The translations under genes were made by a program, and so were the position numbers. Below, piece after piece: positions 1 to 10,732 of a stretch of 64,000 bases of DNA. The notes under the pieces are model-generated. The model was not told where the DNA came from and did not search any database. It saw only the letters and a list, made by a program, of their open reading frames with translations. The stretch is taken from assembly GCA_951804985.1 (NCBI GenBank), contig OX638133.1, positions 68,702,367 to 68,766,366 of the forward strand, in the 5' to 3' direction. Origin of the DNA: Dryomyza anilis. Its lineage: Eukaryota > Arthropoda > Insecta > Diptera > Dryomyzidae. The stretch's first letter is position 1. Each line of letters begins with the position of its first letter.

Positions 1-390
1 AAGTGTATATTTTGTCTATATTTGATTTGCGTATAAAATAAAAAACTCTATATACCAATGGTTTGTAGTCTTCCAATGACTAAACTAAAACATAAATCAT
101 TACTATCATAATTTATAGATTTTCCAAAACTTATCAAGTAATCGATGAATTATTTTAATAATTTATTTGAATAATATTTTAATAAAATTTGGATATTTTA
201 GAATCAGCCTATTTACTTTTATATCTCTACTGCAGTTGTTGCGGGTCGAAGGCGAGAAATTTTCGTTTTTGATATTAATGAAATAAACATCTTGCAATTA
301 AGTAGAATTTATAATCGTTTATAATTTAGAAATAGAAATTTCAGCATTTACACTGAGCCATTCCTGATTTTCCAAAATGTATATAAAAAA
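1..390. other. AT-rich stretch, nothing recognised
   Basis: AT-rich sequence with short A and T runs and stop codons in all frames. I see no gene, repeat terminus or RNA signal before the SINE that begins near 391. Confidence 0.5.
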
Positions 391-534
391 AGCCGCGGTA
401 GCTCAGTGGTTAGTGCGTTGGACTGTAAGCTGCAAGGTCCCCGGTTCAAGCCTGGACTGGGGCTAACAACATCTTTTCATAGAAACATTTATCTATACCG
501 CGCTATCTCTCGGCAGTAAATGGCAAACCTACGA
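391..534 (+). mobile_element. tRNA-derived SINE, copy 1 (3' truncated)
   Basis: The 5' part is tRNA-like. A Pol III A box (TAGCTCAGTGG) lies at about 399-409 and a B box (GGTTCAAGCC) at 443-452, followed by a tail shared with six other copies here. The copy stops after about 144 bp, at the point where full copies continue into the body. The anticodon arm does not pair, so this is not a working tRNA gene. It continues into a short spacer and then a second copy. Confidence 0.8.
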
Positions 535-593
535 TAGATAATAGATTACAACCACCTTTTCATACAAAATTTTGCTACATTTGTATTTAAAAT
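535..593. repeat. Spacer shared with 36.54-36.59 kb
   Basis: About 50 bp running from ACAACCACCTTTTCATAC to GTATTTAAAAT is nearly identical to the sequence directly 5' of SINE copy 5 (36537-36586). Two SINE copies thus share the same 5' flank. Either both landed in the same older repeat or the flank was copied along with the SINE. Confidence 0.7.
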
Positions 594-815
594 AGCTCAG
601 TGGTTAGTGCGTTGGACTGCGAGCCGAAAGGTCCCGGTTCAAACCTTGGAGAGAGTAAAAAAAATGCCTATGAAAAGCTCTCACCCGCCGTTCGGATTCG
701 ACAATAAACTGTAGGTCCCACCACTTTGAGTACAAATATAACACGCACAGCTCAAAATGGTGAGAGAGCTCGGCCTATGTTCTTGTAGGACTGTAGTGGC
801 AAACTATTATTATAT
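594..815 (+). mobile_element. tRNA-derived SINE, copy 2 (internal deletion)
   Basis: It has an A box (TAGCTCAGTGG) and a B box (GGTTCAAACC), then the family body ending in ACTATTATTAT. Compared with the 305-bp copy at 18.67 kb it lacks roughly 70 bp just after the tRNA-like head. The body includes the family motifs CTCACCCGCCGTTCGGATTC and CACGCACAGCTCAAAATGG. Confidence 0.85.
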
Positions 816-1262
816 AAAAAAAAAAATATTATTTTCATCGTTGATATTAAATTGAATAGAAATTATTATGAATACACATAATTAACATGTGTTAGCCTAT
901 GTTGTATAATTTTAGTGAAATAAAAGAGTTTGATAGAATTTGGAATTTTAAGTTCAAAATTTCACTAGACGACAAATTGAGACCTTTTGTTTTTATCCAC
1001 GATCCTAATCCGATTTTTCGATGGACTTTAAAATTCTAATCACGACCTCATACTGAGTTTTTTAGATTGCCTCAAGTTTTTGAGTTATTACGTGATTCAA
1101 ATATATGACAAATCTCGTGTTTTTTACATATTTTGGACTTTTTACGGATTTGAATTTTCGATCTTTTGTATTTCATTGGGAATAATTCCGCTAATATTTT
1201 GAAATAAAGCGCATGAAATTCCCAATATTTAATTGATTATTACTATATTTCACTATAATAAT
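816..1262. other. AT-rich stretch, nothing recognised
   Basis: An A-rich run follows the SINE tail. The rest is AT-rich sequence with stops in all frames and no repeat ends that I could recognise. Confidence 0.4.
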
Positions 1263-1502
1263 GAAAAAGTGAACATCATATTGATGAATTTTGTTCTTCA
1301 AACCATATTAATTTAAATGTCATAAATCCTATAAGAATTATAAATACGTAAAAGTGTAAATGGAGACCAATTTTTGTTTGAAATTTGGTGATATAAAAAA
1401 TATTAAAAATGAAAAACACTGGGAAAAATACGATTTTAATTTAATAAATGAAATCATCAATATGATGAATACTGGTTGTTGGTGAAATTGGTTTTTTGTG
1501 TG
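1263..1502. mobile_element. MITE-like element, 'ATCATATTGATGAA' family, copy 1
   Basis: It shares the left block ACATCATATTGATGAATT plus GTTCTTCAAACC, and the right block ATCAATATGATGAA plus GTTGTTGGTGAAA, with the longer copy at 20.49-21.18 kb. The right end reads TTTTTTGTGTG followed by TA, similar to the TA-flanked CAC...AAAAA termini of other elements here. The left boundary is approximate. Confidence 0.5.
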
Positions 1503-2858
1503 TACTTAGGTCGCGGATAATTTTTATTTGTTGTGCTGTGTTTTTTTTTATATATTTTATTTTTGTAATTAGTTTGTTTTGAATTCAATTATGTTGTCAA
1601 TTTTTTAAAATGGATGTTAAAATATGTTAAATGTGTACTTCATTAAATTAACTGACTAAATATTTAGTTATATTAAAAATGCAAAATACAAATGATTGTA
1701 TTTATGTATTAAACACAAGAAATCAATTCCCAATTTTACAATATTGTGGTAATCGTAATCATCAATAAACGACGCAATTATTGTGACAATTATGTTCAAT
1801 TATGTTTATGGTGCTTGTAATAATAATACGTTTGCTGCAAACAAGATGTACTTTACTGCTAGTGGTATATATATGCCTCATGATAATTAAAATCTATAAC
1901 AAAATATTTTAGTTTTCACAAATTGTTTTTATTTTTAATACAATACCATATTGGGAATGTGAGCAACAATAATCTAAAAATGAATTAAAATGGAAGCAGC
2001 AGCACATATTGCATGAAAACTACCGGAAAAGATAATAAAAGCTGTGAGACGTGCGCCAACACACGTTTATGAATTCAATAAAGTGCAGTGGATTTCAGTA
2101 ACATCAGATATAATATGATACCATACGATATATATATATAATTTAGAATTTATAGAGATAAAATTAAACAAGCTTTAATTTGCACATATGTAAAACAACT
2201 ACGCCATAAATGTTAGATGAATATTTTCACAATAATTGAAGTATCTACATAATATTACAAAATTATTGTAATGTTAACTATGAAGCATAGTTAAACAACA
2301 GTGCAGTTTGTAATGTCAACAAACCATTTAGTGGGGATAGTAAATATGGGTTGCTACTAAATACTTATTTATTCTCTTTAATATTATTGAATATTTCGAA
2401 AACTTACATTTTATTTCATTGAATTGTATTGTGTTGTGTAAACAACTAGAATCAAAGTCATACACAAAAACAAACAATGCATCGTGCGAATGAACGCTCA
2501 GAGTTCACAACAATAACACACAACAGTGTTGCCAAACAGATATTTTCATATAGTACTTTTTTAATTTGCTACAAAACTTAATAATTTTTCGTAGTAGCTT
2601 TTTGGAGTTGTATTTTTGTGGTTACAAATTCAGTACGTGATTTATGTAATTTTGGTAATAAAAGTTTTCTGCTGCTATTATCGGTTAACAAAATAAAGCC
2701 ACTGATTAACTAACTACTACGTATATTCATCAATTCTGAAATAAAAATTATGTGACTGATGTATAAAATTCCAAAATTTCGTAACACCTTGTTAAGCATA
2801 AATCGTTTAAATACAAATATAGTACAGATATCCTTCGATTCCACATTAAAAACATTTT
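1503..2858. other. AT-rich stretch with one possible hAT end
   Basis: There is no gene or long ORF. At 2524-2533 the sequence CAGTGTTGCC matches the terminus of the hAT-like element at 45.16 kb, but I found no matching right end or 8-bp duplication. It may be a solo end. Confidence 0.4.
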
Positions 2859-3905
2859 TATACCCTGCAGTATACACAAAAGGGTGGTCATCAACAACAA
2901 TAAGGTTCAGTTGTTCAGTTACATTTTCAAATTAAACTTAGTTTAAACTGGATGTAATTTCGTCTACAGGCCACACATTCAAAATAATTAAAATTTCATA
3001 TTTACTAATTGTCAATCTGTCTGTAAAGTTTAAAGGCATTCGGCCATTTTAGGAACTATAGACGTTTTAAAAATGAAGAAAGGTTAAACTATGTTTAAAC
3101 TTGCACTGAAAAACTGGGTCTAAGAAAACGGATTGTTTATGATAGACTTGCACTATCAGTTTAAATTTATGATTTTCTAGTCTGCCATGTCTCAAAGACC
3201 TCCGATGACAAGACATTTTCTCGAGTAACTTCGATAAGAAAAGTTTGTTCTCGATGATTTATCGATTATAAAAATTTTGGACAAAAAAAATTGTTCCAAA
3301 AAAAAAAAATGTAAAAAAAAAAAATTCGAAATAAAAATGAATCCTGGTTTGAAGAACGGAATTCGTAAATATGATGTACATTTTTTTCTGTGTACATACA
3401 GCTCTAAAAATGTCTTTTTTTTAAATAAATCCTTTTAATTTGTAGTAAAACATATGTATAAAGGTTTTCGAACTGAGTTGTGGTTACCTGCCAAAAATCG
3501 ATATTAGGTACAAGAACCCAGAAGTGTATATGGGTACTAAAATTAATGGAAATTTACTCACCATGAAAAGTTAATGTTATTTTCCAGATTCTTAAATCGA
3601 ACTGAGTTGTGGTGACCTTCCAAAAATCGATATTAGGTACAAGAACCCAGAAGTGTATATGGGTACTCAAATTAAATTTACTCACGATGAAAAGTGTATG
3701 TTATTTTCCAGATTCTTAAATCGCGGTGACCCCTGCACCACTTTAAATGGTAATTGCGCTTTAATTTAATTTCTTTAAACATTATCACATATGTATATTG
3801 TATTTATAATCGACTTAGATTTGCATAATTCTTACTAACTCTGATAGCTGGTATCAGAATCGTACTACTCCAAAATTACCCATTTGAACTAATTTTTCTT
3901 ACTGA
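2859..3905 (+). mobile_element. Degenerate DINE-1-like (HINE) region with nested sequence
   Basis: It starts with TATACCCTGCAG, close to the TATACCC start of DINE-1-type elements. From 3469 on it matches the 3' half of the copy at 13.56 kb: an ATGGGTA...TTATTTTC.AGATTC segment, then TTATCACATATGT and TAATTCTTACTAAC. The middle is interrupted by a GTTTAAAC-type element end (about 2930-3115) and by a CACAGAAAAAAATGTACATC terminus (about 3335-3400, reversed). The edges are approximate. Confidence 0.5.
3469..3721 (+). repeat. Tandem duplication (about 129 + 124 bp) in the HINE remnant
   Basis: Two head-to-tail copies (3469-3597 and 3598-3721) both start CGAACTGAGTTGTGGT and share GATATTAGGTACAAGAACCC and TTCCAGATTCTTAAATCG. 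They differ by scattered substitutions and one small deletion. Confidence 0.85.
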
Positions 3906-4078
3906 TTTTTTTCTACTAAAAAAAGCTTTGCGGGTACTATGGATCTAATCTAATATAAAATAGTATTTAAACAGATTTTCGTACTTATATTATTCAAAAA
4001 TCAACCCTGATATCAACAATATGACGATGATGACGTTTGTTTTAATGATGCTGATGCACACACTCCGATAAACTACAA
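3906..4078. other. Short AT-rich spacer
   Basis: AT-rich, with GATGATGACG-type triplets near 4022-4035. Nothing else is recognised. Confidence 0.3.
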
Positions 4079-5070
4079 CGAAGCGCGAAGGAGCAAAGCC
4101 CCAAACGACGAACGACAGACGACGAACCACGTACGACGACTACGATATCGGAATCGTATGGGAAAAAGACCAGAAAGCAAAAAAGAAAGATGAACAACAA
4201 CAAACACAAAAACTGGATTACTCCGCTCTAATGTCGATGACTGACTGACAGACAAACATTGCGAGCAGAGGAGTCAGAGTCACAACACAGCTCGCTGGGC
4301 GCGCGCACAGTGCTTGCTTGACGCTCGTCGTCGTCTGGCAGACTCGATTCGACTCTGATGACTTTGAATCGGATCGGCTCGGTTGGGCTTGACTTGCGTC
4401 TGATGCACATGATGTGTGTGTGTGTAGGTTGTAGACTTGAATGTGTTTAGGCGTGTGTGTGTGAGTTGATGCATGGAGTGTATTGCTACGGCTTTGGCGC
4501 TACCAAAATCTAGCCAAGAGTCACTCGCAAAAGACACGCCAAGCAATGGCCTGCCAGGCAGCCAACCACCAACAAACCAACCCAGCCAACGAACCAATCA
4601 ACCGACCAACCAACCGACCGACCATCCGTCTGCCGAACTACCAACCACACCGAACAACGAACGCATCGAACCAACCAACGAACCAGCCAACCTTTCAAAC
4701 AATCCAGCGCCCAGCATGTCGAGCAGGTCGCCAATGTCGCAAATCACAAAGACACCCAGTCAGTCAGGGACTGAATCATGCAGCCGCCAGTCGGCGCTTC
4801 AGTCACCACCGCATGGACGCTATCTCAACCAGAGGCTCAGCTCTGCGAGAAGGTGCTGCTCACCACGACGAGTGCAAGTCAATGTGTTCCGAACTCGGTG
4901 GGGTTGCATCACCTGAAGCCGCGCGTGTTGGTGCTTCCGAAGCCAAACAACGTGCGTCGTATATATATGGCTGAACTCGTTGCGACGCGCACTATATCGA
5001 CTGCGGTTCCATGTTCTGTCTGTCGAATCAGACAGTTAGACAGATAGACATAAATAAGAGAGCCAAACAG
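4079..5070. other. GC-rich island 1 with AACC/ACCG low complexity
   Basis: It is markedly GC-richer than its surroundings. ORFs of 60-163 codons are open in overlapping frames on both strands, which is expected from composition alone. A 4563-4690 segment is a degenerate CCAACC/CCGACC repeat. A TATATATA at about 4961-4969 is followed by GC-rich sequence and by CAGTTAGACAG, so a promoter is possible but unproven. I cannot support a coding call. It could be an untranslated exon, a promoter or an enhancer. Confidence 0.4.
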
Positions 5071-6064
5071 GCGGACATGCGAATGGGTGGATGATGGTTA
5101 AACAAGCAAAGGTACTGCTGGATCATAAGGGTTTCTCGAATGTATCAATTCTTAAAAAATTAATCAAATTGTGAGGATATCTGATAGAATTGGAATAAAT
5201 TACGTTACGAGAAATTAACACAACTAAGGGCCATCTTCGGTTAAACACTAACGGTCTCTTTAATTGATAGCTACCCATAGAATATATGTAATTTTTGACT
5301 GAATGAAAACTTAATGATTTAATGATAAAAGATGTTTGCGGCGCAAGGTGTTTCTAGAATCAATAGTTTAAGAGATATGATGGAAAAGATAGGATACAAA
5401 TTGTATCCCCTAATTAAATATATGAAAATACAACATAACTAAAATATCCTTGCATATTATACACTATAATCAAATCCCTCAAATGATATTTTGTCATTTA
5501 TAAAATACACCTTAGGGTGTCACTTATTTCACACTTTTTTCAATTTTTAGTTTTCTCACCCCATATGGTTGTTTATTAGGGACAACAAATGAGATATGCA
5601 AAATATTTTTTATTTTGAAAAATGGGGAACACCTGCCGCAATGACATTGAATATTGTACTAGGAAGTGCATTTGTACTAGGAGTCGAAATTTAGAATATT
5701 CGAAAACAATATATCTTGTAAGCATACTGCAATTGTTTTCAACATTGAACTACATTTGTATTGAAAATATCTACGTTTTGTATTTATTTGTACGTCTTAA
5801 AATATGTACATTAATTACTTCTTTTGCATTTATTACTACATTCTGTTTTTATATAACTTTCACAAAAATTTTAAAAATTTACTCTTTATTTTTACAACAT
5901 ATCAGAATATTTTTCTTCGAGAGAATATATTTTATTTACTTTTTAAAAAATACAGACTGTAGTAAAAATAAATACTACAGTCTGTAGAATTTATTTTCTG
6001 ATGATTTTCTTAAAGATAAATAAATACAAAATGTAGTACAAATAAATGCATATATAGTAATATA
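5071..6064. repeat. AT-rich stretch with 'ACTACATTCTGTATTTATT' dispersed repeat
   Basis: From about 5740 it contains blocks such as TTTGTATTTATTTGTAC and TGCATTTATTACTACATTC that recur at 36.84-36.99, 38.2-38.3 and 39.2-39.7 kb. A short inverted repeat (TACAGACTGTAGTA / TACTACAGTCTGTA) lies at 5950-5987. The 121-codon ORF at 5622-5987 runs into this repeat and is not credible as a gene. Confidence 0.55.
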
Positions 6065-6068
6065 TTAA

Positions 6069-6885
6069 CCCTTAAATGCCCACTGGTTCCGCCAGGAACC
6101 AACGGATGAAAATCAAAACTTTGTTCAACGAATTTTATTTAATCTTCCCGCTTCGACTTTTAAAATGTTTATTGATCCAAACGTCACCGTTTGCGCTGAT
6201 TCCCGTTTGAAACAAACTTCATTTCCCTACTATATGTCAAGTAAGGGAAACCAATCTCAAGAAAATTAACTTTTTTAAAATTGCGTACTTTCAGAAAAAT
6301 ATTGTTGTGATCTAGAAGCTATTGTGAGTGTTTGAAATAAATGCAATTTTTTATTTTAGTGGATTTTTTCGAATTTTGGGTTGGTTCTTTGCGGAACCAT
6401 CAGGCACCGGAAGTTCAAAATTGAGCACATGTGGAATTCTATAGAAAAGTTTTTTTTTATTTTTTTTTTTTAAATTTGTTGTTTATAAACAACAGAATTC
6501 CTGATTTTCGAACAGAATAAGTGCTTGGAAATTAATGGTGTGAATATGACATCAACAATGGCTGGAGTGTATCCATACAAAAATAACTGTTTCATCAAAA
6601 CAAACCACAAATATTCATACTTATATACTTTTTTTTACATTTTCCACGATTTTTCATTATCAAATTTCTTGATTTTTAATTAAAAATTCTTATGTACAAA
6701 ATGCACTTTTTCAATTTTGAAGTCCGGGTGCCCAGTGGTTCCGCAAGGAACCAACGAGGTATTTTTGATCTGGATAAAGTAAGTAACACCTATGAGCAAA
6801 GTCTTAGAACAAACGTAGTCCAGAATCGTGAGCTCTATAACATATATTTTTTTCAGGTCAAAAAAAAAAGTCAGGCTTTTAAGGG
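6069..6885. mobile_element. piggyBac-like non-autonomous element (817 bp)
   Basis: The element is bounded by TTAA on both sides (6065-6068 and 6886-6889), the target duplication typical of piggyBac transposons. The ends are inverted repeats, CCCTTAAATGCC on the left and the complement of CCCTTAAAAGCC on the right. Three 16-bp stem-loops of the form GGTTCC-NNNN-GGAACC lie at 6085-6100, 6383-6398 (degenerate) and 6737-6752, and they may be transposase-binding sites. No transposase ORF is present. It sits inside the ACTACATTCTGTA repeat. Confidence 0.8.
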
Positions 6886-6889
6886 TTAA

Positions 6890-7259
6890 GTAATACTGTT
6901 CCTCTAGTTAAATTAATACAGAATGCAGTATTATTAAATTTTTCTTGAAGTAAAATAAAATAATATAGTAAAAATGCAGATGTAGTACTTCTTCTATTTT
7001 TTAGATTTACATTCTTGATTTGCTATATTTCTCTATTTAGTCTTTTTCCTAAAATTTGAAAAATTTTGAACCAGCTCACTCTTGTAGCAGTAAAATAAGA
7101 AAATTTCTCAAATCTTTAAATAATTTAACATTTTGAATGTAATTTATTCCGAATTGAGCCGAGAATAATATAATTTAAATCTTCAATCGGAAATATTGAA
7201 AATTTACCAAAATTAAATGAAATATAAAAATATCAAATCCAACTAATTAACATACACTA
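6890..7259. other. AT-rich stretch
   Basis: It continues the TACAGAATGCAGTA-type repeat to about 7000, then is plain AT-rich sequence. No gene was seen. Confidence 0.4.
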
Positions 7260-8110
7260 TATTACATTATACGTGTTTAAGACAGCACTGTTCGGTTGTT
7301 CTGCACCGATAAAATCAACCCAATACTCTTGCGAGTCGCAAGAAAACCAACGACGACAACAACTGCTTCCTCTACTACGTAGTCTCCAATTTCGTCATAA
7401 TTGGGTATCAAAGTAACACACTCACACTATATATAGTATGCATGTACTATACGTATATCCATGCACCACATCGAGATACCGCCAACCGTCAACAACGGGG
7501 GCACACGTGCCCAACACCACTGGCTACCCCTGACAACTCATCCCTACCTTATAGACGGCAGCCTAGAGTGCTCATTAAAATGGTTGTTTTTATTGTTTAA
7601 CTAGTAATTGCGTTCTCCACACAAACACACCGCTCTCTTGTGTGTGCCATCCCACCTTACCCAACACCAATCAAGCGCCCCACTTAGTGCGCTCTTTAAC
7701 ACTCAAATTGGCTGGTGCTTGCACAGTGTGTTGTGATGCGCGCACTCTCTCTTTGCACTCTCTCACCGCGGGGTTTCCCCATTCTAATGCATTTCTATGT
7801 TCAAATGTTGCTCCATCTAGTTTTTCGTTTTTCGCGCGCATTATATATTCCTGCCGCATCTGGGCGCCCATTACAATGCTTGCTGATGTTCAGACGCGCG
7901 CGATGTTCGTTGCTTCTGAGTCGTGTCGTGCCGTGCGCATTGCGTTGCGTTCGTAGTTGAGTTGGGGCCAACAGTGCGCGTGTTGTATTGTTGAACAGTG
8001 TTCATTCACGCTCTACGCTCTGATCAGCTCAAAGTTACTGCATAGTAATGGGGAGACCCTGGATAGCTGTGACGCCAGAGACAGAAAACAATTCCACCAC
8101 CGCAGTAGCA
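7260..8110. other. GC-rich island 2
   Basis: GC-rich sequence with alternating ORFs of 60-104 codons on both strands and CTCTCT/CACACA patches. No ORF has recognisable domains or an advantage over overlapping frames. Possible regulatory region or untranslated exon. Confidence 0.35.
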
Positions 8111-8402
8111 TGTTGAAGGTTGTTTTTTTCAGAAAATGAAAACTATAAAGTCAAAATTAACGTTAAATACAAAATTAGATTAGATTATAGTTGACGGTCC
8201 CAATATTTCCAAATTAATGATTGCATTTTTTTATAAGAATACTAATTTATTGAATCAAAAAAATTCTGATTCCCATACATAGTCATTAATAGTCATAATA
8301 ACCAGGGCTCGCTTTTATTTTATACATATTATATGAATTTTTAGGTAAAAATCCATATATTTGAAGAAATCAATATAAATCCATATTTTTGATAAAAACT
8401 GA
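8111..8402. other. AT-rich spacer, target region of the hAT MITE
   Basis: AT-rich sequence without a gene. Its last 8 bp (TTCATATG) are duplicated after the element that follows. Confidence 0.4.
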
Positions 8403-8410
8403 TTCATATG

Positions 8411-9035
8411 TAGGGAATACATTTCCGGGATTCCGATCATTTTCTAGTCCCGAAAATCCCGGGATTAAAAAGTACTAATCCCGGTATTTTCGGGATTGGC
8501 AAAAAATCACTATTTTGTAATAGTAATGCAAACGACACGATATAAAATTCATTCCAGAGCTCTCAATACGAAACATGATATAAAATTTTGTATAAAATCG
8601 AAAAATGGTTAAAAAAGCAAATTTCAAAATATAGAAAACTACCAGAAGTTTGGTTATTTTTATCGTTAGTTTAGACAATATCTATTATCTTTAAACTAAG
8701 TTCCTGTTAATCATTAACCAAAGAGCCAAAGCTCTATTTTATATAAAAAAAAAAACGCCAAAAAACAACTAGAACCAGATCAAAATCTAGTTCTATCCAG
8801 TTCAATCGAACGCTGTCAAGTTTTCTCAAAATAGAACCGTTGGCGTTTCAGTGGCGTTCCAGCTATTATATCTTAAATGCTTTAAAAATAACTAAAAAAA
8901 ATCAAATTATGGCTTGAGTATGAGGTAAACAAATATTTTTCTAAATTACTTGTATTTTGAACTAATCCCGGGATTGAAAAGTGTTCATTCCCGAAATCCC
9001 GGGATTACGAAAACAGGTACAAATTGTATTCCCTA
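8411..9035. mobile_element. hAT-type MITE (625 bp) with perfect 8-bp duplication
   Basis: The same 8 bp, TTCATATG, lies just outside both ends (8403-8410 and 9036-9043), the duplication size of hAT transposons. The terminal inverted repeats start TAGGGAATACA, and both subterminal regions are rich in the palindrome AATCCCGGGATT. No transposase ORF is present; the longest ORF inside is 74 codons. Related subterminal sequence occurs at 33.00-33.09 kb. Confidence 0.88.
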
Positions 9036-9043
9036 TTCATATG

Positions 9044-9542
9044 TCTCAAGTTCGACAAATGTCCACTACAATTTTGACATTTCCAAATATATTTGGAATG
9101 CAATAGATAAAATCAAACAATCTTACTGTAGGGAACTATATCTGGCTATCACTACAGAAGACAATAGATTTTGATATGTAGCAAATATGGTTGAATGTAA
9201 ATCAAGGTCACAGTGACCTGTTTGATATAGACTTATTTTATCATCATACAAAAGAGTTTTGAAGGATTAATGGCGGGCAATTGTTTTTGGTAATTAACTC
9301 AACCACATTATTGTTCAGTATAAGACATTTGTTTACATACGAATAATATGATTCAGTCAACCCCATCATGAACAATTTCCCCACCTGTATTTCAACAATA
9401 AAAAAAAATTGTTTGAAAAATAGATTTTATTTTAGTACCTTCACTTTATTTTTTTTTTTTGACATGCTCGAATTCACGGTGAATTCATTTACTGAATTTT
9501 CACTAATTGTCTTTTTCTTTGTCTCTATCATATCCATACTCA
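9044..9542. other. AT-rich stretch
   Basis: No gene or repeat terminus was recognised. It contains long T runs near 9447-9460. Confidence 0.4.
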
Positions 9543-9556
9543 ACTTCACGACGTTA

Positions 9557-9803
9557 ATAATAATAATAGTTTGGCGCTACAGTCCTGTATAGAACTTCGC
9601 CCGAGCTCTCTCACCATTTTGAGAGCGGGTGAGAGCTTTTCATAGGCAATGTTTTACTCTCGTAGGTTTGCCATTTACTGACGAGAGGTAGCGCGGTATA
9701 GAAAAATATTTCTATGAAAAGATGTTGTTAGCCCCAGTCCAGGCTTGAACCGGGGACCTTTCTGCTCGCAGTACAACGCACTAACCACTGAGCTACCTCG
9801 GCT
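9557..9803 (-). mobile_element. tRNA-derived SINE, copy 3, with 14-bp target duplication
   Basis: The 14-mer ACTTCACGACGTTA flanks the element at 9543-9556 and 9804-9817. On the minus strand it begins AGCCGAGGTAGCTCAGTGG and contains the B box GGTTCAAGCC. It ends in (ATT)n, which reads as ATAATAATAAT on the plus strand. It lacks about 60 bp of the body present in the 305-bp copy at 18.67 kb. Confidence 0.93.
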
Positions 9804-9817
9804 ACTTCACGACGTTA

Positions 9818-10004
9818 CCATTTATTAAAAAAAGTAATCCGACTACTTTTTTTGATTATTTCAATTTTTATTTTATTGGATTAGTAGAAAATAATTTCAA
9901 ATAATAAAAAAAAGAATCTAAGAAAAATAGAAATATTCAAAAAGTATTCGGATTACCTTTTTCATTATTTACAAATAATTAGAAAAATCAAAAAAAAAAC
10001 CAGT
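9818..10004. other. AT-rich spacer
   Basis: AT-rich, with a repeated AAAAAAGTAATCCGACTACTTTTTT palindromic motif that also recurs near 10745-10830 on the far side of the HINE. Confidence 0.4.
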
Positions 10005-10732
10005 TGGGAAGGTTAGATCACATGGGAAATTTTAAAGTAGGTGTAATTATGATAGTTAGGATTATCAAAATTATAGTCGGTCTAAGCCGACTATAAATAC
10101 CCTACACATATGTGTGGTTACCATTCAAAGTGATATATAGGTCACCAGGGTATACGAATCCTGAAAATAACTACAAACATTCAATCGCTGAAGAATTTCC
10201 ATTCATTTGATACCCATATTTACAAATGGGTAGGTGTACCGAATTTCGATTTTTTTTTTTGTGAACCACAGTCTTTTCGCCGGAAAACATTATTATCATG
10301 TATTTGAGCATGATGTCAATATATATTTGACCAACAAAGTTTACCTAAGCACGTATACATAAAAATTGATCTTTATATATACATTTTATATGTGGTATTT
10401 GAACATAAGTGGTCGGATCATAGGTCACCATGGACCGATCTCGCCAATTTTTTCGCACATACAGCGTAGGTATATTAGTAATCTAAGTTATAAGTTTCAT
10501 TTATCTAGCTCTTCAATTTTAAAAGTCTTAGGGATTTCAACAGACAGACAGACAGACGGACAGACAGACGGACAGACAGACGGACAGACAGACGGACATC
10601 GCTAAATCGACTCAGGAGGTCATGCTGATCAAGAATATATATACTTTTCCATACCGGAGATGCTTTCTTCTGGGTGTTACAAACGGCGTACCAAACTGAA
10701 TATACCCTTTCACTCTTAGTGTAGGGTATAAA
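10005..10732 (-). mobile_element. DINE-1-like HINE (Helentron-associated), copy A
   Basis: Read on the minus strand it starts TATACCCTACACTAAG and has AACACCCAGAAGAAAGCATC, the AAGTATATATATTCTTGATC block and the core GTCY microsatellite. It ends near a perfect 9-bp stem hairpin (TATAGTCGG / CCGACTATA, 10072-10095). This layout is characteristic of DINE-1/HINE elements. It has no ORF. Confidence 0.8.
10541..10597. repeat. (GACAGACAGACG)n microsatellite core of HINE copy A
   Basis: Tandem 4-bp GACR units are arranged in a 12-bp higher period. On the minus strand this is the GTCY core typical of DINE-1-type elements. Confidence 0.9.

Noticed and set aside
391..462. tRNA gene at the SINE heads
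   Set aside because: The head has A and B boxes but the anticodon and acceptor arms do not pair, and the same sequence recurs with a common non-tRNA body and target duplications. It is a SINE.
2524..2533. Complete CAGTGTTGCC hAT element
   Set aside because: No matching GGCAACACTG right end with an 8-bp duplication was found nearby.
4483..4974. 163-codon ORF as a protein gene
   Set aside because: It is largely translation of a degenerate AACC/ACCG repeat, with a similar ORF (147 codons) in the next frame.
4961..5040. TATA-containing promoter
   Set aside because: A TATATATA tract alone in AT-rich DNA is not enough. The initiator spacing is unclear and no downstream gene is recognised.
10541..10597. 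CRISPR-like short repeats
   Set aside because: The GACAGACAGACG units are contiguous without spacers and lie inside a eukaryotic HINE repeat.
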